The notes under the pieces: model-generated | Database searches by the model: none | What the model saw: only the letters and a program-made list of their open reading frames with translations | What the model was told of the DNA's origin: nothing | Assembly (NCBI GenBank): GCA_018260565.1 | Contig: JAGLAZ010000002.1 | Location: 135,379-187,888 of the forward strand | From: Flavobacteriaceae bacterium | GTDB taxonomy: Bacteria; Bacteroidota; Bacteroidia; Flavobacteriales; Weeksellaceae | Reading direction: 5' to 3' | Length of the DNA: 52,510 nt | Program-made: the position numbers and the translations under genes | Shown here: positions 34,691-43,797 of the stretch, in pieces | How the letters are laid out: every line of letters starts with the position of its first letter | Position numbering within the stretch: the stretch's first letter is position 1

Positions 34691-36361
34691 TTAATAAGAA
34701 TCCTCATGAACACTTTTTACTGCCCTACCGCTAGGATCATTCATAAGCCTAAAAGTTTCGTCCCATTCTAAAGCAACTGGGCTGGAACAAGCCACCGATG
34801 GAACCGAAGGTACTGTAAGAGCGGCGGTTTCGCTCGGGAAATGCTCTTCAAAGATACTTCTGTAACGGTATTCCTCCTTATTTTGAGGGACATTTTGTGG
34901 GAATCGATGTTGAGCACTTGCCATCATTTCATCACTAATTTCTTTCTCTGCTACATCCTTTAAGGTATCAATCCAAGAATATCCAACGCCGTCTGAAAAT
35001 TGTTCCTTTTGTCGCCACGCAATTTCATGTGGTAGCATATCTTCAAAGGCTTTTCTTACTACCCACTTTTCTATTTTGGGTTCGTGAGAGCCTACCAATT
35101 TATCGGCAGGATTGATACGCATGGCCACATCCATAAATTCTTTGTCCAGAAATGGAACCCTCCCTTCTATTCCCCAGCTCATTAGAGCCTTATTAGCACG
35201 AAGACAGTCGTATAAATGGAGTTTACTCAGTTTCCTTACCGTTTCATCATGTAAATCTTTGGCGGTTGGGGCCTTGTGAAAATAAAGATAACCACCGAAA
35301 AGTTCATCCGATCCTTCTCCAGAAAGTACCATTTTTATTCCCATGGATTTTATAACTCTTGCCAAAAGATACATAGGGGTGGCTGCCCGAATGGTGGTAA
35401 CATCATATGTTTCTAAGTGATAAATTACATCACGGATAGCATCCAAACCTTCCTGAATAGTAAAATGGACCTCATGGTGTACAGACCCTATATAGTCCGC
35501 AGCTTTTTTGGCAGCCAGTAAATCTGGAGAACCTTCCAGCCCTACAGCAAAACTATGGAGGCGAGGGTACCAAGCTTCCTGAGTATCGTTGCTTTCTACT
35601 CTGTTTCTGGCATATTTTGCGGCAATGGCAGAAATTATGGAAGAATCCAGCCCGCCAGAAAGAAGTACGCCGTAGGGTACATCGCTCATAAGTTGCCTGT
35701 GAACTGCATCTTCCAAAGCTTTTCTAAGTTCGGGTATGCTAGTGCTATTATTTTTTACATTATCGAAATGTTCCCAATCTCTGCTGTACCATTTTTGGAG
35801 TGTATGCCCTTCATTGTTATAAAGAAAGTGGCCAGGAAGAAAGTTTTCTATCTTATTGCATACCCCTTCTAAAGATTTCAGTTCTGAAGCAATGTAATAA
35901 TTCCCGGACTTGTCCCAGCCATGATAAAGAGGACAAATGCCCATATGATCTCTTGCGATAAGGTATTCCCCGGTCTTGGAATTATAGATGGAAAAGGCGA
36001 AAATACCATTCAATTTATCAATAAAATTCTTACCGTATTTTTGAAAAAGTGGAAGTATTACCTCACAGTCGGATTCTGTTAGAAAATTATAATCAGGAAA
36101 TTCATCACGCAGTGCGCGATGGTTGTAAATTTCTCCATTCACAGCCAAAACAAGGCTTTTGTCTTCAGAAAAAAGGGGTTGTTTACCAGAAGTGGGATCT
36201 ACAATGGCAAGCCTCTCGTGAGAAAAAATCACATGCTCATCTTGGAACACACCACTCCAGTCGGGCCCACGATGCCGGATTTTTTTGGACATTTCCAAAA
36301 CGGTTGGCCGCATAGAAGAAGTATCTTGCTTAGCATCAAAAAGACAAACGATTCCGCACAT
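34691..36361 (-). CDS. asnB: Asparagine synthase B (glutamine-hydrolysing)
   Basis: Makes asparagine from aspartate, ATP and glutamine. Cys2 of MCGIVCLFDA is the class II glutaminase nucleophile exposed after Met removal. The glutaminase domain continues with RGPDWSG, LAIVDPTSGKQPL and NGEIYNH. The synthetase domain has the PP-loop SGGLDSS at 235-241 and SGEGSDELFGGY. Length 556 equals that of E. coli AsnB. It stands alone; the 307-base upstream gap carries no clean -7 element, only a near match (TACTATTTG, one base too many) on the minus strand. Confidence 0.96.
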   Translation of the reverse strand: MCGIVCLFDAKQDTSSMRPTVLEMSKKIRHRGPDWSGVFQDEHVIFSHERLAIVDPTSGKQPLFSEDKSLVLAVNGEIYNHRALRDEFPDYNFLTESDCEVILPLFQKYGKNFIDKLNGIFAFSIYNSKTGEYLIARDHMGICPLYHGWDKSGNYYIASELKSLEGVCNKIENFLPGHFLYNNEGHTLQKWYSRDWEHFDNVKNNSTSIPELRKALEDAVHRQLMSDVPYGVLLSGGLDSSIISAIAAKYARNRVESNDTQEAWYPRLHSFAVGLEGSPDLLAAKKAADYIGSVHHEVHFTIQEGLDAIRDVIYHLETYDVTTIRAATPMYLLARVIKSMGIKMVLSGEGSDELFGGYLYFHKAPTAKDLHDETVRKLSKLHLYDCLRANKALMSWGIEGRVPFLDKEFMDVAMRINPADKLVGSHEPKIEKWVVRKAFEDMLPHEIAWRQKEQFSDGVGYSWIDTLKDVAEKEISDEMMASAQHRFPQNVPQNKEEYRYRSIFEEHFPSETAALTVPSVPSVACSSPVALEWDETFRLMNDPSGRAVKSVHEDSY

Positions 36362-36637
36362 AAAAGTAGTTTAGCGGGAGAGCTATAAAGACCTCCAAAT
36401 AGTAAGGTTAAAAATAAGGAAATTAAAAAATATTGGATAATGAAATAATGTTAAAGAATTATATTAAATCGAAAGAATTATGTAGTACAATAATCTTTAA
36501 TAAGATGAGGAATAGGCCAATAATCAATATTGGTGATTAAGCTAAAATAAGTAAGATATATACCGGTTTTAAACTATTAAATTAAAGAAAATACTTCCTT
36601 TGGGTAGTAAGCAATTAAAGTTTGCCGTTATTAAGTA
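36362..36637. other. Intergenic region upstream of asnB
   Basis: No gene seen. The region contains a 10-base direct repeat AAAGAATTAT at 36453-36462 and 36472-36481, 19 bases apart, of unknown meaning, and a near-consensus -7 element for asnB. The right end is the terminator of the DUF389 gene. Confidence 0.4.
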
Positions 36638-36663
36638 GATAAAAAGCCACCCAAATGGATGGC
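36638..36663 (-). terminator. Rho-independent terminator of the MscS-DUF389 operon
   Basis: On the minus strand GCCATCC-ATTT-GGGTGGC forms seven pairs (one G-U) with a four-base loop and is followed by TTTTTATC. It starts six bases after the DUF389 stop codon. Confidence 0.88.
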
Positions 36664-36668
36664 AATAT

Positions 36669-37940
36669 TTATTTATTCTTTTTTCTAATAATAACCTCTT
36701 GTATAAAAATGCTGTCTGTTTCTAGACGCATTTTGAGCCAATTTCTGATATTTTTAGTATTAATACTATCAAATTTAGGGGAACTATACTGTATATTGTA
36801 ATTCCTATTTTCTCCTATTTCCTTCCAGATTTTTACTTTAGATTTCTCCGGGAAGAGTGTTTTAAATTCTTCTACAATTTTACTATCCATATTAGAAACG
36901 GAAGCAATAATGCTTGGATCGGGAATGGGAGCGGGGACAGCATTTTTATTTTTTTGATCAAATGTTTCCTCTGTCAATGCCACTTCTTTGGGACTGATGA
37001 TATTTAAAGCTACCTTCTTTAAGCCAAAACTTTGCATAGCTTTTTGCTTTTCCCGAACGACAGCTGTAGGTAATTTTCCTCTAAGAAGTGCAATATTTAC
37101 TTGAGCGCTATCAGATTGCATTTCTATATATTTATACAAAATGGTATATCCGTCTTTTGTAAATTCCTTGTCCAGGAATTCATTTATTTTACTTTCTGTT
37201 CGTTCTTTTTTAATAAAATCTACTGCAAAATATGCACTTGGAATAGCTACGGCAAGAATTAAAGCAATCATTAAAGATTGAACTTTTTTCTTTTGACCTT
37301 TATTAACAAAACTAAAAATAGGATATTTTAAGAGCCTAACAATTATATAGGTGCTCACGCAGATAAATACACAATTTATTGTATATAGAAACATTGCACC
37401 AGCACTAAACTCCCACTGGCCGGTTGCAATTCCGTATCCTACGGTACATAATGGTGGCATAAGGGCAGTCGCGATGGCTACACCAGGAATAGGATTACCG
37501 CGTTGTTTCCGCGTAATAGCTATAACGCCTACTAAACCACCAAAAAATGCAATAAGTACATCATATAAATTGGGTGAGGTGCGGGATAAAATTTCACTTT
37601 GTGCCTCTTTATAAGGTGATAACCAAAAATATAAGGCAGATACACATATACCAATAAGAGTACACAATAGCAGATTAAGCAAAGATTTACGAAGAAGTGC
37701 AAAATCAAAAGTTCCTAAAGCAAAACCTGCCCCTACAATAGGCCCCATTAAAGGAGAAATAAGCATTGCACCAATCACCACCGCGGTGGAATTTACATTT
37801 AGACCAACGGATGCAATAACGATTGCCCCTATCAGCATCCAAAGACTAGGACCTATAAATTTGACATCCTGCCGAACATTTTCAAGTACTTCCTCTTTGT
37901 GAGCTTCACCTTGTTCTAGGGAAAATAATTCTTGTATCAT
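36669..37940 (-). CDS. DUF389 family membrane protein
   Basis: A 423-residue membrane protein of the DUF389 family (TIGR00341-like). Hydrophobic helices cover about residues 30-240, with the family segments VIGAMLISPLMGPIVGAGFALG and GVAIATALMPPLCTVGYGIA, both rich in Gly and Pro. The C-terminal 180 residues are hydrophilic and probably sit outside the membrane. The function of the family is not established. It overlaps the upstream MscS-type gene by four bases (ATGA), which suggests a joint envelope or osmotic role; this is inference. Confidence 0.9.
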   Translation of the reverse strand: MIQELFSLEQGEAHKEEVLENVRQDVKFIGPSLWMLIGAIVIASVGLNVNSTAVVIGAMLISPLMGPIVGAGFALGTFDFALLRKSLLNLLLCTLIGICVSALYFWLSPYKEAQSEILSRTSPNLYDVLIAFFGGLVGVIAITRKQRGNPIPGVAIATALMPPLCTVGYGIATGQWEFSAGAMFLYTINCVFICVSTYIIVRLLKYPIFSFVNKGQKKKVQSLMIALILAVAIPSAYFAVDFIKKERTESKINEFLDKEFTKDGYTILYKYIEMQSDSAQVNIALLRGKLPTAVVREKQKAMQSFGLKKVALNIISPKEVALTEETFDQKNKNAVPAPIPDPSIIASVSNMDSKIVEEFKTLFPEKSKVKIWKEIGENRNYNIQYSSPKFDSINTKNIRNWLKMRLETDSIFIQEVIIRKKNK

Positions 37941-38794
37941 GAAGTAAAATTTTCGGAATACATTTTAAATTCTTGGATATTTGCCGGCATAGCAATTTTA
38001 TTTTTCAAGAAAGCTTCTTTTAATTCTGCCATAATATTGCTTTTAATGATCAAAGCATCCTTTCGGTAATCCTCCACATCTACCCAAAAGAAGATTTTAA
38101 GATCCACTGTATTTACATTTAGGCTATCAACTAGGAAAAAAGGCTCATGTGATTCACTTTTTATAACTGATTTTTGATTTGATAGCACTTCTTTTATTAT
38201 TGGGGCAGCATCAGAAATCTTATTTTCATAGGCTATTCCAACGGTAAAATCCAGTCGTATTCTTCCATCTTCAGTATAGTTGGTCACTGGTTTTTTTACT
38301 ACATCGCTATTAGGTATATACACATCTTTACCATCAAAGGTTTTAATTTTAGTATACCGAAATTCCATTGACTTTACCCTACCAAAAACATCTCCTATAG
38401 ATACTACATCATCTATATTAAAGGGTCTGTTAAATGATAAAATAATACCAGAAATAAAGTTTTCGCCGATATCCCGAAATGCAAAACCAAGTATAACGGC
38501 AGAAGCACCTGCTGCAGTAAGTATGGTATTGGCAATCCCATCCAGACCGGCGATTTTCAGGGTAAACATTCCTATAAAAATAAGTACAATAAGGCGGATA
38601 GTTTTAAGTAAAAAATTCGCCATGAGTGGGTCTTTCGTTTTACTCAGTAGTTTATCACGAAATAAATCCCGGATTTTACCTGTAAGATAAAGACCAATTG
38701 AAAATACAAGAATTGCCGCTAAAAAGCGCGGAACATTTGCAATAAATTCTTGATAACTATTTTCTAATGAGTTTATAATTATATCAAATGTCAT
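37937..38794 (-). CDS. Small-conductance mechanosensitive channel (MscS family)
   Basis: A 285-residue MscS-type channel. Helices: FLAAILVFSIGLYLTG, LIVLIFIGMFTLKIAGL and the pore-lining TM3 with alternating small residues, TILTAAGASAVILGFAFRDIGENFISGIIL. The beta domain follows (RPFNIDDVVSIGDVFGRVKSMEFRYTKIKTFDGKDVYIPNSDV). It releases solutes after osmotic downshift. It is the first gene of a two-gene operon with the DUF389 protein. No clean -7 element was found in the 190 bases shared with the divergent TonB receptor gene. Confidence 0.94.
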   Translation of the reverse strand: MTFDIIINSLENSYQEFIANVPRFLAAILVFSIGLYLTGKIRDLFRDKLLSKTKDPLMANFLLKTIRLIVLIFIGMFTLKIAGLDGIANTILTAAGASAVILGFAFRDIGENFISGIILSFNRPFNIDDVVSIGDVFGRVKSMEFRYTKIKTFDGKDVYIPNSDVVKKPVTNYTEDGRIRLDFTVGIAYENKISDAAPIIKEVLSNQKSVIKSESHEPFFLVDSLNVNTVDLKIFFWVDVEDYRKDALIIKSNIMAELKEAFLKNKIAMPANIQEFKMYSENFTS

Positions 38795-38923
38795 GTTGGG
38801 TCATTAGGGATAAATTATTTCATTGCTTTATTGAAGGTGTAAAGTAAGAATTATTCCTTCACATATGAAAATTATAAACTATTGAGTATGGATTTATATC
38901 AATACAGTCTTGTTTTTACTCCC

Positions 38924-38937
38924 TTAAGTTAACTTAA
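38924..38937. promoter_or_regulatory. Palindrome upstream of the TonB receptor gene
   Basis: TTAAGTTAACTTAA is a perfect 14-bp palindrome 25 bases before the -7 element at 38962. It contains the same half-site words, AAGTTAA and TTAACTT, as the palindrome at 18529-18544, but with a different spacing. AT-rich palindromes of this size arise by chance a few times per window. Confidence 0.3.
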
Positions 38938-38961
38938 ATAGTATATCTACCATAAGGCTTT

Positions 38962-38969
38962 TACATTTG
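38962..38969 (+). promoter_or_regulatory. -7 element of the TonB receptor gene
   Basis: TACATTTG fits TAnnTTTG, 15 bases before the ATG at 38985. No TTTG is seen at -33, where the downstream edge of the palindrome lies. Confidence 0.55.
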
Positions 38970-38984
38970 GTTTAAATTATTATA

Positions 38985-41204
38985 ATGAGAACTTATTATT
39001 TATTTACTTTTTTATTCTGTACCAGTTTAAGCCTATTATCTCAGACGAAGATAACGGGTAGTATTACATATCATAATAAAAGTGTTTCACAGGTAGACAT
39101 CACTATAAAAGATAGCTACAATGGGGGAACATCCTCACCTAATGGAGTTTTCGAGTTTTACACCTCGGAAAAAGGAGATAAAACCTTTATTTTCTCCCAT
39201 CCTGATTTTGAGACTCTTGAAAAAGTTTATCGTATAGAAGGCGATAGTATGAAACTAACGGCTTCTTTTTTAACTCCCCTTAAAAAAATGAAGGAGCTGG
39301 TATTGCAAGCAGGCTCCCTAGAAGCAAGTGATAAGAAGCGAGCTGCTGCAGCACTAACGCCAATGGATATCTACAATACGGCCGGCGCAAATGGGCAAAT
39401 AACAGAAGGTTACAAATTTTTACCAGGTGTTCAAAAAACGGGGGAAGTAGAAGGTCTTTTTGTAAGGGGAGGTACAGGCGCGGAAACACAATTCTTTATG
39501 GACGGCAACCTGATCAATAACTACTTTACAGCCTCCGTGCCGGGATTGCCAGGCCAGGGTCGATTTAATACCAACCTATTTACAAAAACTCATTTCTCTA
39601 CTGGTGGATATTCCGCTCTTTATGGCCAAGCACTATCAGCTGTTTTAGTAATGGAGAGTGTGGATATGCCAGAAAAATCCTCGGCGGGAGTTTTTGCCCT
39701 GCCTTTTTCGGTATCAGGAGATTTTCAAAAAGTAAATACTGCCAAAACCTTTTCTTATGGTATTCAGGCAAACTACTTTAACCTTACTCCCTTAACACAA
39801 GTTATAAAGTTTAATACCAACTTTATAACGCCGCCGCAGGGCTATGGCATTAATGCTAACTTCCGTTGGAAAAATAAAAAAGGCGGCCTTCTAAAATATT
39901 ATGGCAACTATGATACAAACCGTATTAGCATAATTCAGCCAAGCTTAGAGATAATGTATGACGAGCAGCAGCCTGAGATAAATGGAACCAACACTTTCCA
40001 CAGCCTTTCTTTTAAACAAAAAATCGGAAAATTTGGAGTACAAACAGGGGCGTCTTTTAGCCTTCGGGACAATGATTTTGGTATGGAGATCTTGTCACAG
40101 GGAAATAAGATTGCCGATGTTCAAAGCATTACAAAAGGTCTCTACTTTAATCACAAAACCGTTTTGGAATATAGACTCAAAGGTGGTAGTAACCTTAAAG
40201 GCGGGTATGAATTCCAATATGCTAAAGATAAATTCCAATCCAGCCTACCAGGAAATGTTACATCAAATAGAGAAATTAAAAACGCGATTACGGCATTTTT
40301 TGCTGAATCCAATATAGCAGTAACTCCAGATTTTTCAGTTTCAGCGGGCCTTCGTACAGAATATTCTGATTTGTTAAAGAAATGGAACCTTGCACCACGC
40401 ATTACATTGGCTTATCGATTACCACAAAATATTATAGCCTCCATACTATATGGTAAATTTTATCAAATGCCTTCTGCACAAAATATTAACCTTAATATTA
40501 AATCTGAACAAGTTTTTCAAAAAGCTACACATTATATATTTCAAGTTTCAAAAACCGTAGACAAACGAATGCTAAGGCTAGAGGCCTTTTACAAAAAATA
40601 TGAAGATTTGGATAAAAACTTACCTGAAAACTTTCAAAACCTGCTTCAATCTCCTACGGGTGCCGGCTATGCCAAAGGAGCCGAGCTTTTTTGGAGGGAT
40701 AGAAGTACTTTTAAGGATTGGGACTATCGGATCAGTTACTCCTATCTTGATAGCGAGAGAGAATTTCAAAATTATCCTAAACCCTTATATCCAGCTTTTG
40801 CATCCAGACATACGGCCTCGCTTTCGGTATCCAAATTTATTACTTCAATGAAAACGGGTATTGGCATGTCCTATGCCTATGCCTCCCCAAGACCGGTTTA
40901 CAATATTATCAAACAAAATGGACAAAACGTGCTGCTAAGTTCAGCACAAAGCAAAGATTTTAACAGTCTTAATTTCAGTATGTACTTTCTACCGAACATT
41001 GGAAAAAAGGACGCTAAATCCTTCACAATTTTGATAGCGGGCATCAATAATATTCTGAATTCTAAAAATGTTTTTGGTGGCCGTTTCTCCCAAGACGGTA
41101 TGCGCAGTACGCCCATTTTGCCTTCTTCTAATAGGATGGTATATGTGGGAGTCAATTTTAATTTTGGAATAGACAAAACGCAAGACACGATAGATAATTT
41201 GTAA
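38985..41204 (+). CDS. TonB-dependent outer membrane receptor with carboxypeptidase-like N-terminal domain
   Basis: A 739-residue outer membrane transporter or signalling receptor. A signal peptide covers about residues 1-19 (ending LLSQ). Residues 20-95 form a CarboxypepD_reg-like domain (ITGSITYHNKSVSQVDITIKD...SPNGVFEF). The plug follows with GYKFLPGVQKTGEVEGLFVRGG and TQFFMDGNLINNYF. The rest is a beta-barrel that ends in VGVNFNFG plus a short polar tail of about ten residues. No SusD-like partner is present, so it is not a typical Sus system. The substrate cannot be read. It sits upstream of a LytS/LytTR pair that may or may not control it. Confidence 0.92.
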   Translation: MRTYYLFTFLFCTSLSLLSQTKITGSITYHNKSVSQVDITIKDSYNGGTSSPNGVFEFYTSEKGDKTFIFSHPDFETLEKVYRIEGDSMKLTASFLTPLKKMKELVLQAGSLEASDKKRAAAALTPMDIYNTAGANGQITEGYKFLPGVQKTGEVEGLFVRGGTGAETQFFMDGNLINNYFTASVPGLPGQGRFNTNLFTKTHFSTGGYSALYGQALSAVLVMESVDMPEKSSAGVFALPFSVSGDFQKVNTAKTFSYGIQANYFNLTPLTQVIKFNTNFITPPQGYGINANFRWKNKKGGLLKYYGNYDTNRISIIQPSLEIMYDEQQPEINGTNTFHSLSFKQKIGKFGVQTGASFSLRDNDFGMEILSQGNKIADVQSITKGLYFNHKTVLEYRLKGGSNLKGGYEFQYAKDKFQSSLPGNVTSNREIKNAITAFFAESNIAVTPDFSVSAGLRTEYSDLLKKWNLAPRITLAYRLPQNIIASILYGKFYQMPSAQNINLNIKSEQVFQKATHYIFQVSKTVDKRMLRLEAFYKKYEDLDKNLPENFQNLLQSPTGAGYAKGAELFWRDRSTFKDWDYRISYSYLDSEREFQNYPKPLYPAFASRHTASLSVSKFITSMKTGIGMSYAYASPRPVYNIIKQNGQNVLLSSAQSKDFNSLNFSMYFLPNIGKKDAKSFTILIAGINNILNSKNVFGGRFSQDGMRSTPILPSSNRMVYVGVNFNFGIDKTQDTIDNL

Positions 41205-41332
41205 GATGTATGAATCTATAGCTGTGGAATCAAAAGAATGAATTAGAATTTCTATTTTGATTGAATCTTTGTAATACATCGCTTCAATATGTGCAGAACA
41301 AAATTGATCGCAGCAATCATGGTATTATAAAC

Positions 41333-41367
41333 TTTGATTGCTTCTTCGTTCTCCTCGCAAAGACAGC
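41333..41367 (-). repeat. Remnant of a CGAGGAG...GAAGCAATC-type dispersed repeat
   Basis: Read on the minus strand, the segment runs TCTTTGCGAGGAGAACGAAG then AAGCAATC. It resembles a short intergenic repeat that I recall from many bacterial genomes (roughly TTGCGAGGAGCGAAGCGACGAAGCAATC). Only one degenerate copy is visible in this window. Confidence 0.4.
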
Positions 41368-41443
41368 ATAAAAACTTCTTCACGATGTTCTTAGGCAAAA
41401 TCCCACCCTTCAGATACAAAATTCTGCTACTCAGTGAGTCTTT

Positions 41444-41475
41444 TTTGGGATGGTGATGTAGAGCCTATACTTTTG
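41444..41475 (+). promoter_or_regulatory. Complete Bacteroidetes-type promoter (-33 TTTG, -7 TACTTTTG)
   Basis: TTTG at 41444-41447 and TACTTTTG at 41468-41475 are separated by exactly 20 bases, the textbook arrangement TTTG-N19-21-TAnnTTTG. The ATG of the next gene is 31 bases downstream. This is the best promoter in the window and supports a separate transcript for the signalling genes. Confidence 0.8.
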
Positions 41476-41506
41476 AACCATCATTTAAATAGTAAATTTT
41501 AACAAC

Positions 41507-42151
41507 ATGAAAAAACTTGTTTTTGCCACTGTAATGTTGGCTTCCGTGACTCTCGTTTCAGCTCAGACAGCGTATGAAAAAATTATGAAGGCAAAAGTCG
41601 CAATGGCAGATAAGGCACAGACGGCAGAAGATTGGACTGCGCTACACAATGATTTTGCTCGTATCGCCAATAAGGAAAGCCAGGAGTGGCTTCCACATTA
41701 CTATGCGGCACTCTCTGATTTACAAAAAGGCAGAACTATGATGCAGAAGGGCATCACTACGGAATTAGATGCCTTAGCTGATGAAGCAGATAAACATATC
41801 GCACTTGCTGAGACACTTTCCCCAAAAAATTCAGAAATCTATGTGTTGAAAAAAATATCCCATAGTCTTAGAATGATGGTAAACCCGATGGAGCGTTTCC
41901 GCACGGAAGGAGCTTTGGCAGAAAAAGCCTTGCAAACGGCAAAAGCCTTAGATGCCAATAACCCAAGGATTTATCTTCTGATGGCAGAAGATGCGTACTT
42001 CACACCGGAGCAATTTGGCGGCAGCAAATCCAAAGGTATGGAGCTCTTCCAAAAAGCCAAAGATTTATACGAAAAGTACCCTGCCAAATCTCCGTTACTT
42101 CCTCATTGGGGCAAAGAAGAAGCTGAATACTTCATCAATAAAAAACCATAA
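41507..42151 (+). CDS. Secreted TPR-like protein of unknown function
   Basis: A 214-residue exported protein with a signal peptide of about 19 residues (MKKLVFATVMLASVTLVSAQ). The mature part is alpha-helical with repeated alanine-rich helices (DWTALHNDFARIANKESQEWLPHYYAALS, KALDANNPRIYLLMAEDAYF) that look like degenerate TPR units. I do not recognise a specific function. It is the first gene behind a strong promoter, nine bases ahead of a LytS-type kinase gene, so it is probably a periplasmic partner or co-regulated product of that signalling unit. Confidence 0.85.
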   Translation: MKKLVFATVMLASVTLVSAQTAYEKIMKAKVAMADKAQTAEDWTALHNDFARIANKESQEWLPHYYAALSDLQKGRTMMQKGITTELDALADEADKHIALAETLSPKNSEIYVLKKISHSLRMMVNPMERFRTEGALAEKALQTAKALDANNPRIYLLMAEDAYFTPEQFGGSKSKGMELFQKAKDLYEKYPAKSPLLPHWGKEEAEYFINKKP

Positions 42152-42160
42152 ATTACCCCT

Positions 42161-43297
42161 ATGAATACCACCACTCAACATACCATTACCGAAAGTGTTC
42201 ATAGAAGTGTTCCTATTAAAGTGCTTCTTTGGATAGGTCTCATTACAAGTTTAGTTTTCTTTGTATTTGCCACACCAAATAAAAATCTGGAGAGTTTTGG
42301 CATGACGCTTTTAATTTCTACGATGTACACCTTTGGCTACGGGCTGTCAAACGGAATTTTGAATGACAGGCTAAGCAAAAGATATTCTTGGACTACGCAG
42401 ACCAATAGACGTTTGTGGTGGGGCATTTGTGGGACTATTTTGGTCAATGTAGTGATGACCTATGGACTGAATTATCTGAATTTTGTGGTCATTCAAGGGA
42501 ATAGTAATGCAGAGTTTTTCTCTCTGAGGATGAACTTTACGCATTGGTTCTTTATCAATTTTGCCCTGATGATGTCGGCAATATTGCACGCCCGAGGTTT
42601 TATGCTTGCCATGAAGCGAAACGCGAAAGAACAAGTGGTGGAACAGAAAATCATTGCTACTTCTGCCAATGCCCAGTTGGAAAGTCTCAAAAACCAGTTA
42701 GACCCACATTTTCTCTTTAATTCCCTGAATGTCCTGAGTGCTTTAATTGATGAAAACCCTGCCCAGGCTCAGACATTCACGGCTTCCATGTCCAAAATCT
42801 ATCGATATGTATTAGATCAAAAGGACAAGGAAGCCGTTACGGTAGCCGAGGAGTTAGATTTTGCCCATACTTACGCCGAGCTGCTCAAAACCCGCTTTGA
42901 TGACAGCGTGCAGTTTAGTTTTGCCGTTCGGCAGGAGGATATGCAAAAATGGGTGGTGCCACTTTCTTTGCAACTGCTTTTGGAAAACGCCATTAAACAC
43001 AATTTTGCCACTTCCCATAAGCCTTTAAAAATCATTATTGGCACAGAAAACGGAACCTTAACCATTGAAAATAACCTGCAATCCCGTCCGATGGTGAAAG
43101 ACCGAGAAGGTATTGGGTTGAGTAATATTGTGCAGCGCTATGCCCTCATCACGCCCTTGCATGTGAAGATTGAGCAAACAGAAAATTATTTTAAAGTAAA
43201 AATCCCAATGTTAGACCAGGCCCCACAATTCCAAAATCATGACATTATGAAAACCGAAGAAGATATTCACCAAGAAAAAGCCATATATCGTGTATAA
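42161..43297 (+). CDS. LytS-type sensor histidine kinase, frame running into a 2TM domain start
   Basis: A 378-residue membrane histidine kinase of the His_kinase/LytS family. Four membrane helices occupy about residues 18-150. The phospho-acceptor is His183 in LKNQLDPHFLFNSLN, the N box is LLLENAIKHN and the G box DREGIGLSNIVQRYA. The kinase domain should end near KVKIPML (about residue 351). The remaining residues from Met363 (MKTEEDIHQEKAIYRV) are the start of a 2TM domain, and the TAA at 43295 stops the frame inside it. The frame then continues open into the next gene. The partner regulator is encoded two genes downstream. Confidence 0.9.
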   Translation: MNTTTQHTITESVHRSVPIKVLLWIGLITSLVFFVFATPNKNLESFGMTLLISTMYTFGYGLSNGILNDRLSKRYSWTTQTNRRLWWGICGTILVNVVMTYGLNYLNFVVIQGNSNAEFFSLRMNFTHWFFINFALMMSAILHARGFMLAMKRNAKEQVVEQKIIATSANAQLESLKNQLDPHFLFNSLNVLSALIDENPAQAQTFTASMSKIYRYVLDQKDKEAVTVAEELDFAHTYAELLKTRFDDSVQFSFAVRQEDMQKWVVPLSLQLLLENAIKHNFATSHKPLKIIIGTENGTLTIENNLQSRPMVKDREGIGLSNIVQRYALITPLHVKIEQTENYFKVKIPMLDQAPQFQNHDIMKTEEDIHQEKAIYRV

Positions 43298-43324
43298 GAA
43301 CTTAAGGCATTTTATAGTAATTTA

Positions 43325-43792
43325 ATGGCTTACTGCATAGTCATCCCCATTTTGGTGATTTTTAATTTCGCAACCAAGCCCCAAGTACACTGGTTTTGGT
43401 GGCCTATGTTCGGCTGGGGTATCGGTGTGGCCTTACATGCCTTACAAACATTCAGCATAGGCAAGAATTGGGAAGTAAAGAAAATACAAGCCATCTTAAA
43501 GAATCAAATGGAACTAAAGGAAAAACTGGCGTATGAAAAGGCCAAAGAACGTGTAACACAACTTAAGGGATTCTACATCCACCTGCTGGTGTATATTTTG
43601 GTAAATACTTTTATTATTTTTTATACCAGTGAAGATTTAAATTCTCTAAAAGGTATAGGCCCATATTATACGGCTATTTTCTGGGGAATTGGTCTTGCGG
43701 TCCATGCCATCCGTGTATTTGTTCCCAAGATGATATTCACTAAAGAATGGGAAGAAAAGAAAATTAAAGAAATCCTTAATCCAAAGCCCTGA
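43325..43792 (+). CDS. Tandem 2TM-domain membrane protein, N-terminus cut by an in-frame stop
   Basis: A 155-residue membrane protein with two copies of the 2TM domain. Copy 1 runs from AYCIVIPILVIFNF to NWEVKKIQAIL; copy 2 is YEKAKERVTQLKGFYIHLLVYI... to EWEEKKIKEIL. Copy 1 lacks its N-terminal RVxxLKxFYxxL element when translation starts at ATG 43325. That element is encoded just upstream in the same frame as the kinase, interrupted by one TAA (43295-43297). The original start may have been ATG 43247. Such proteins commonly accompany LytTR regulators in flavobacteria; their function is unknown. Confidence 0.8.
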   Translation: MAYCIVIPILVIFNFATKPQVHWFWWPMFGWGIGVALHALQTFSIGKNWEVKKIQAILKNQMELKEKLAYEKAKERVTQLKGFYIHLLVYILVNTFIIFYTSEDLNSLKGIGPYYTAIFWGIGLAVHAIRVFVPKMIFTKEWEEKKIKEILNPKP

Positions 43793-43797
43793 ACACT

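Larger units (their letters stand above)
41205..41506. other. Intergenic region before the secreted TPR-like gene
   Basis: No gene is visible in these 302 bases. They hold a dispersed-repeat remnant at 41333-41367 and a good promoter at the right end. Confidence 0.5.
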
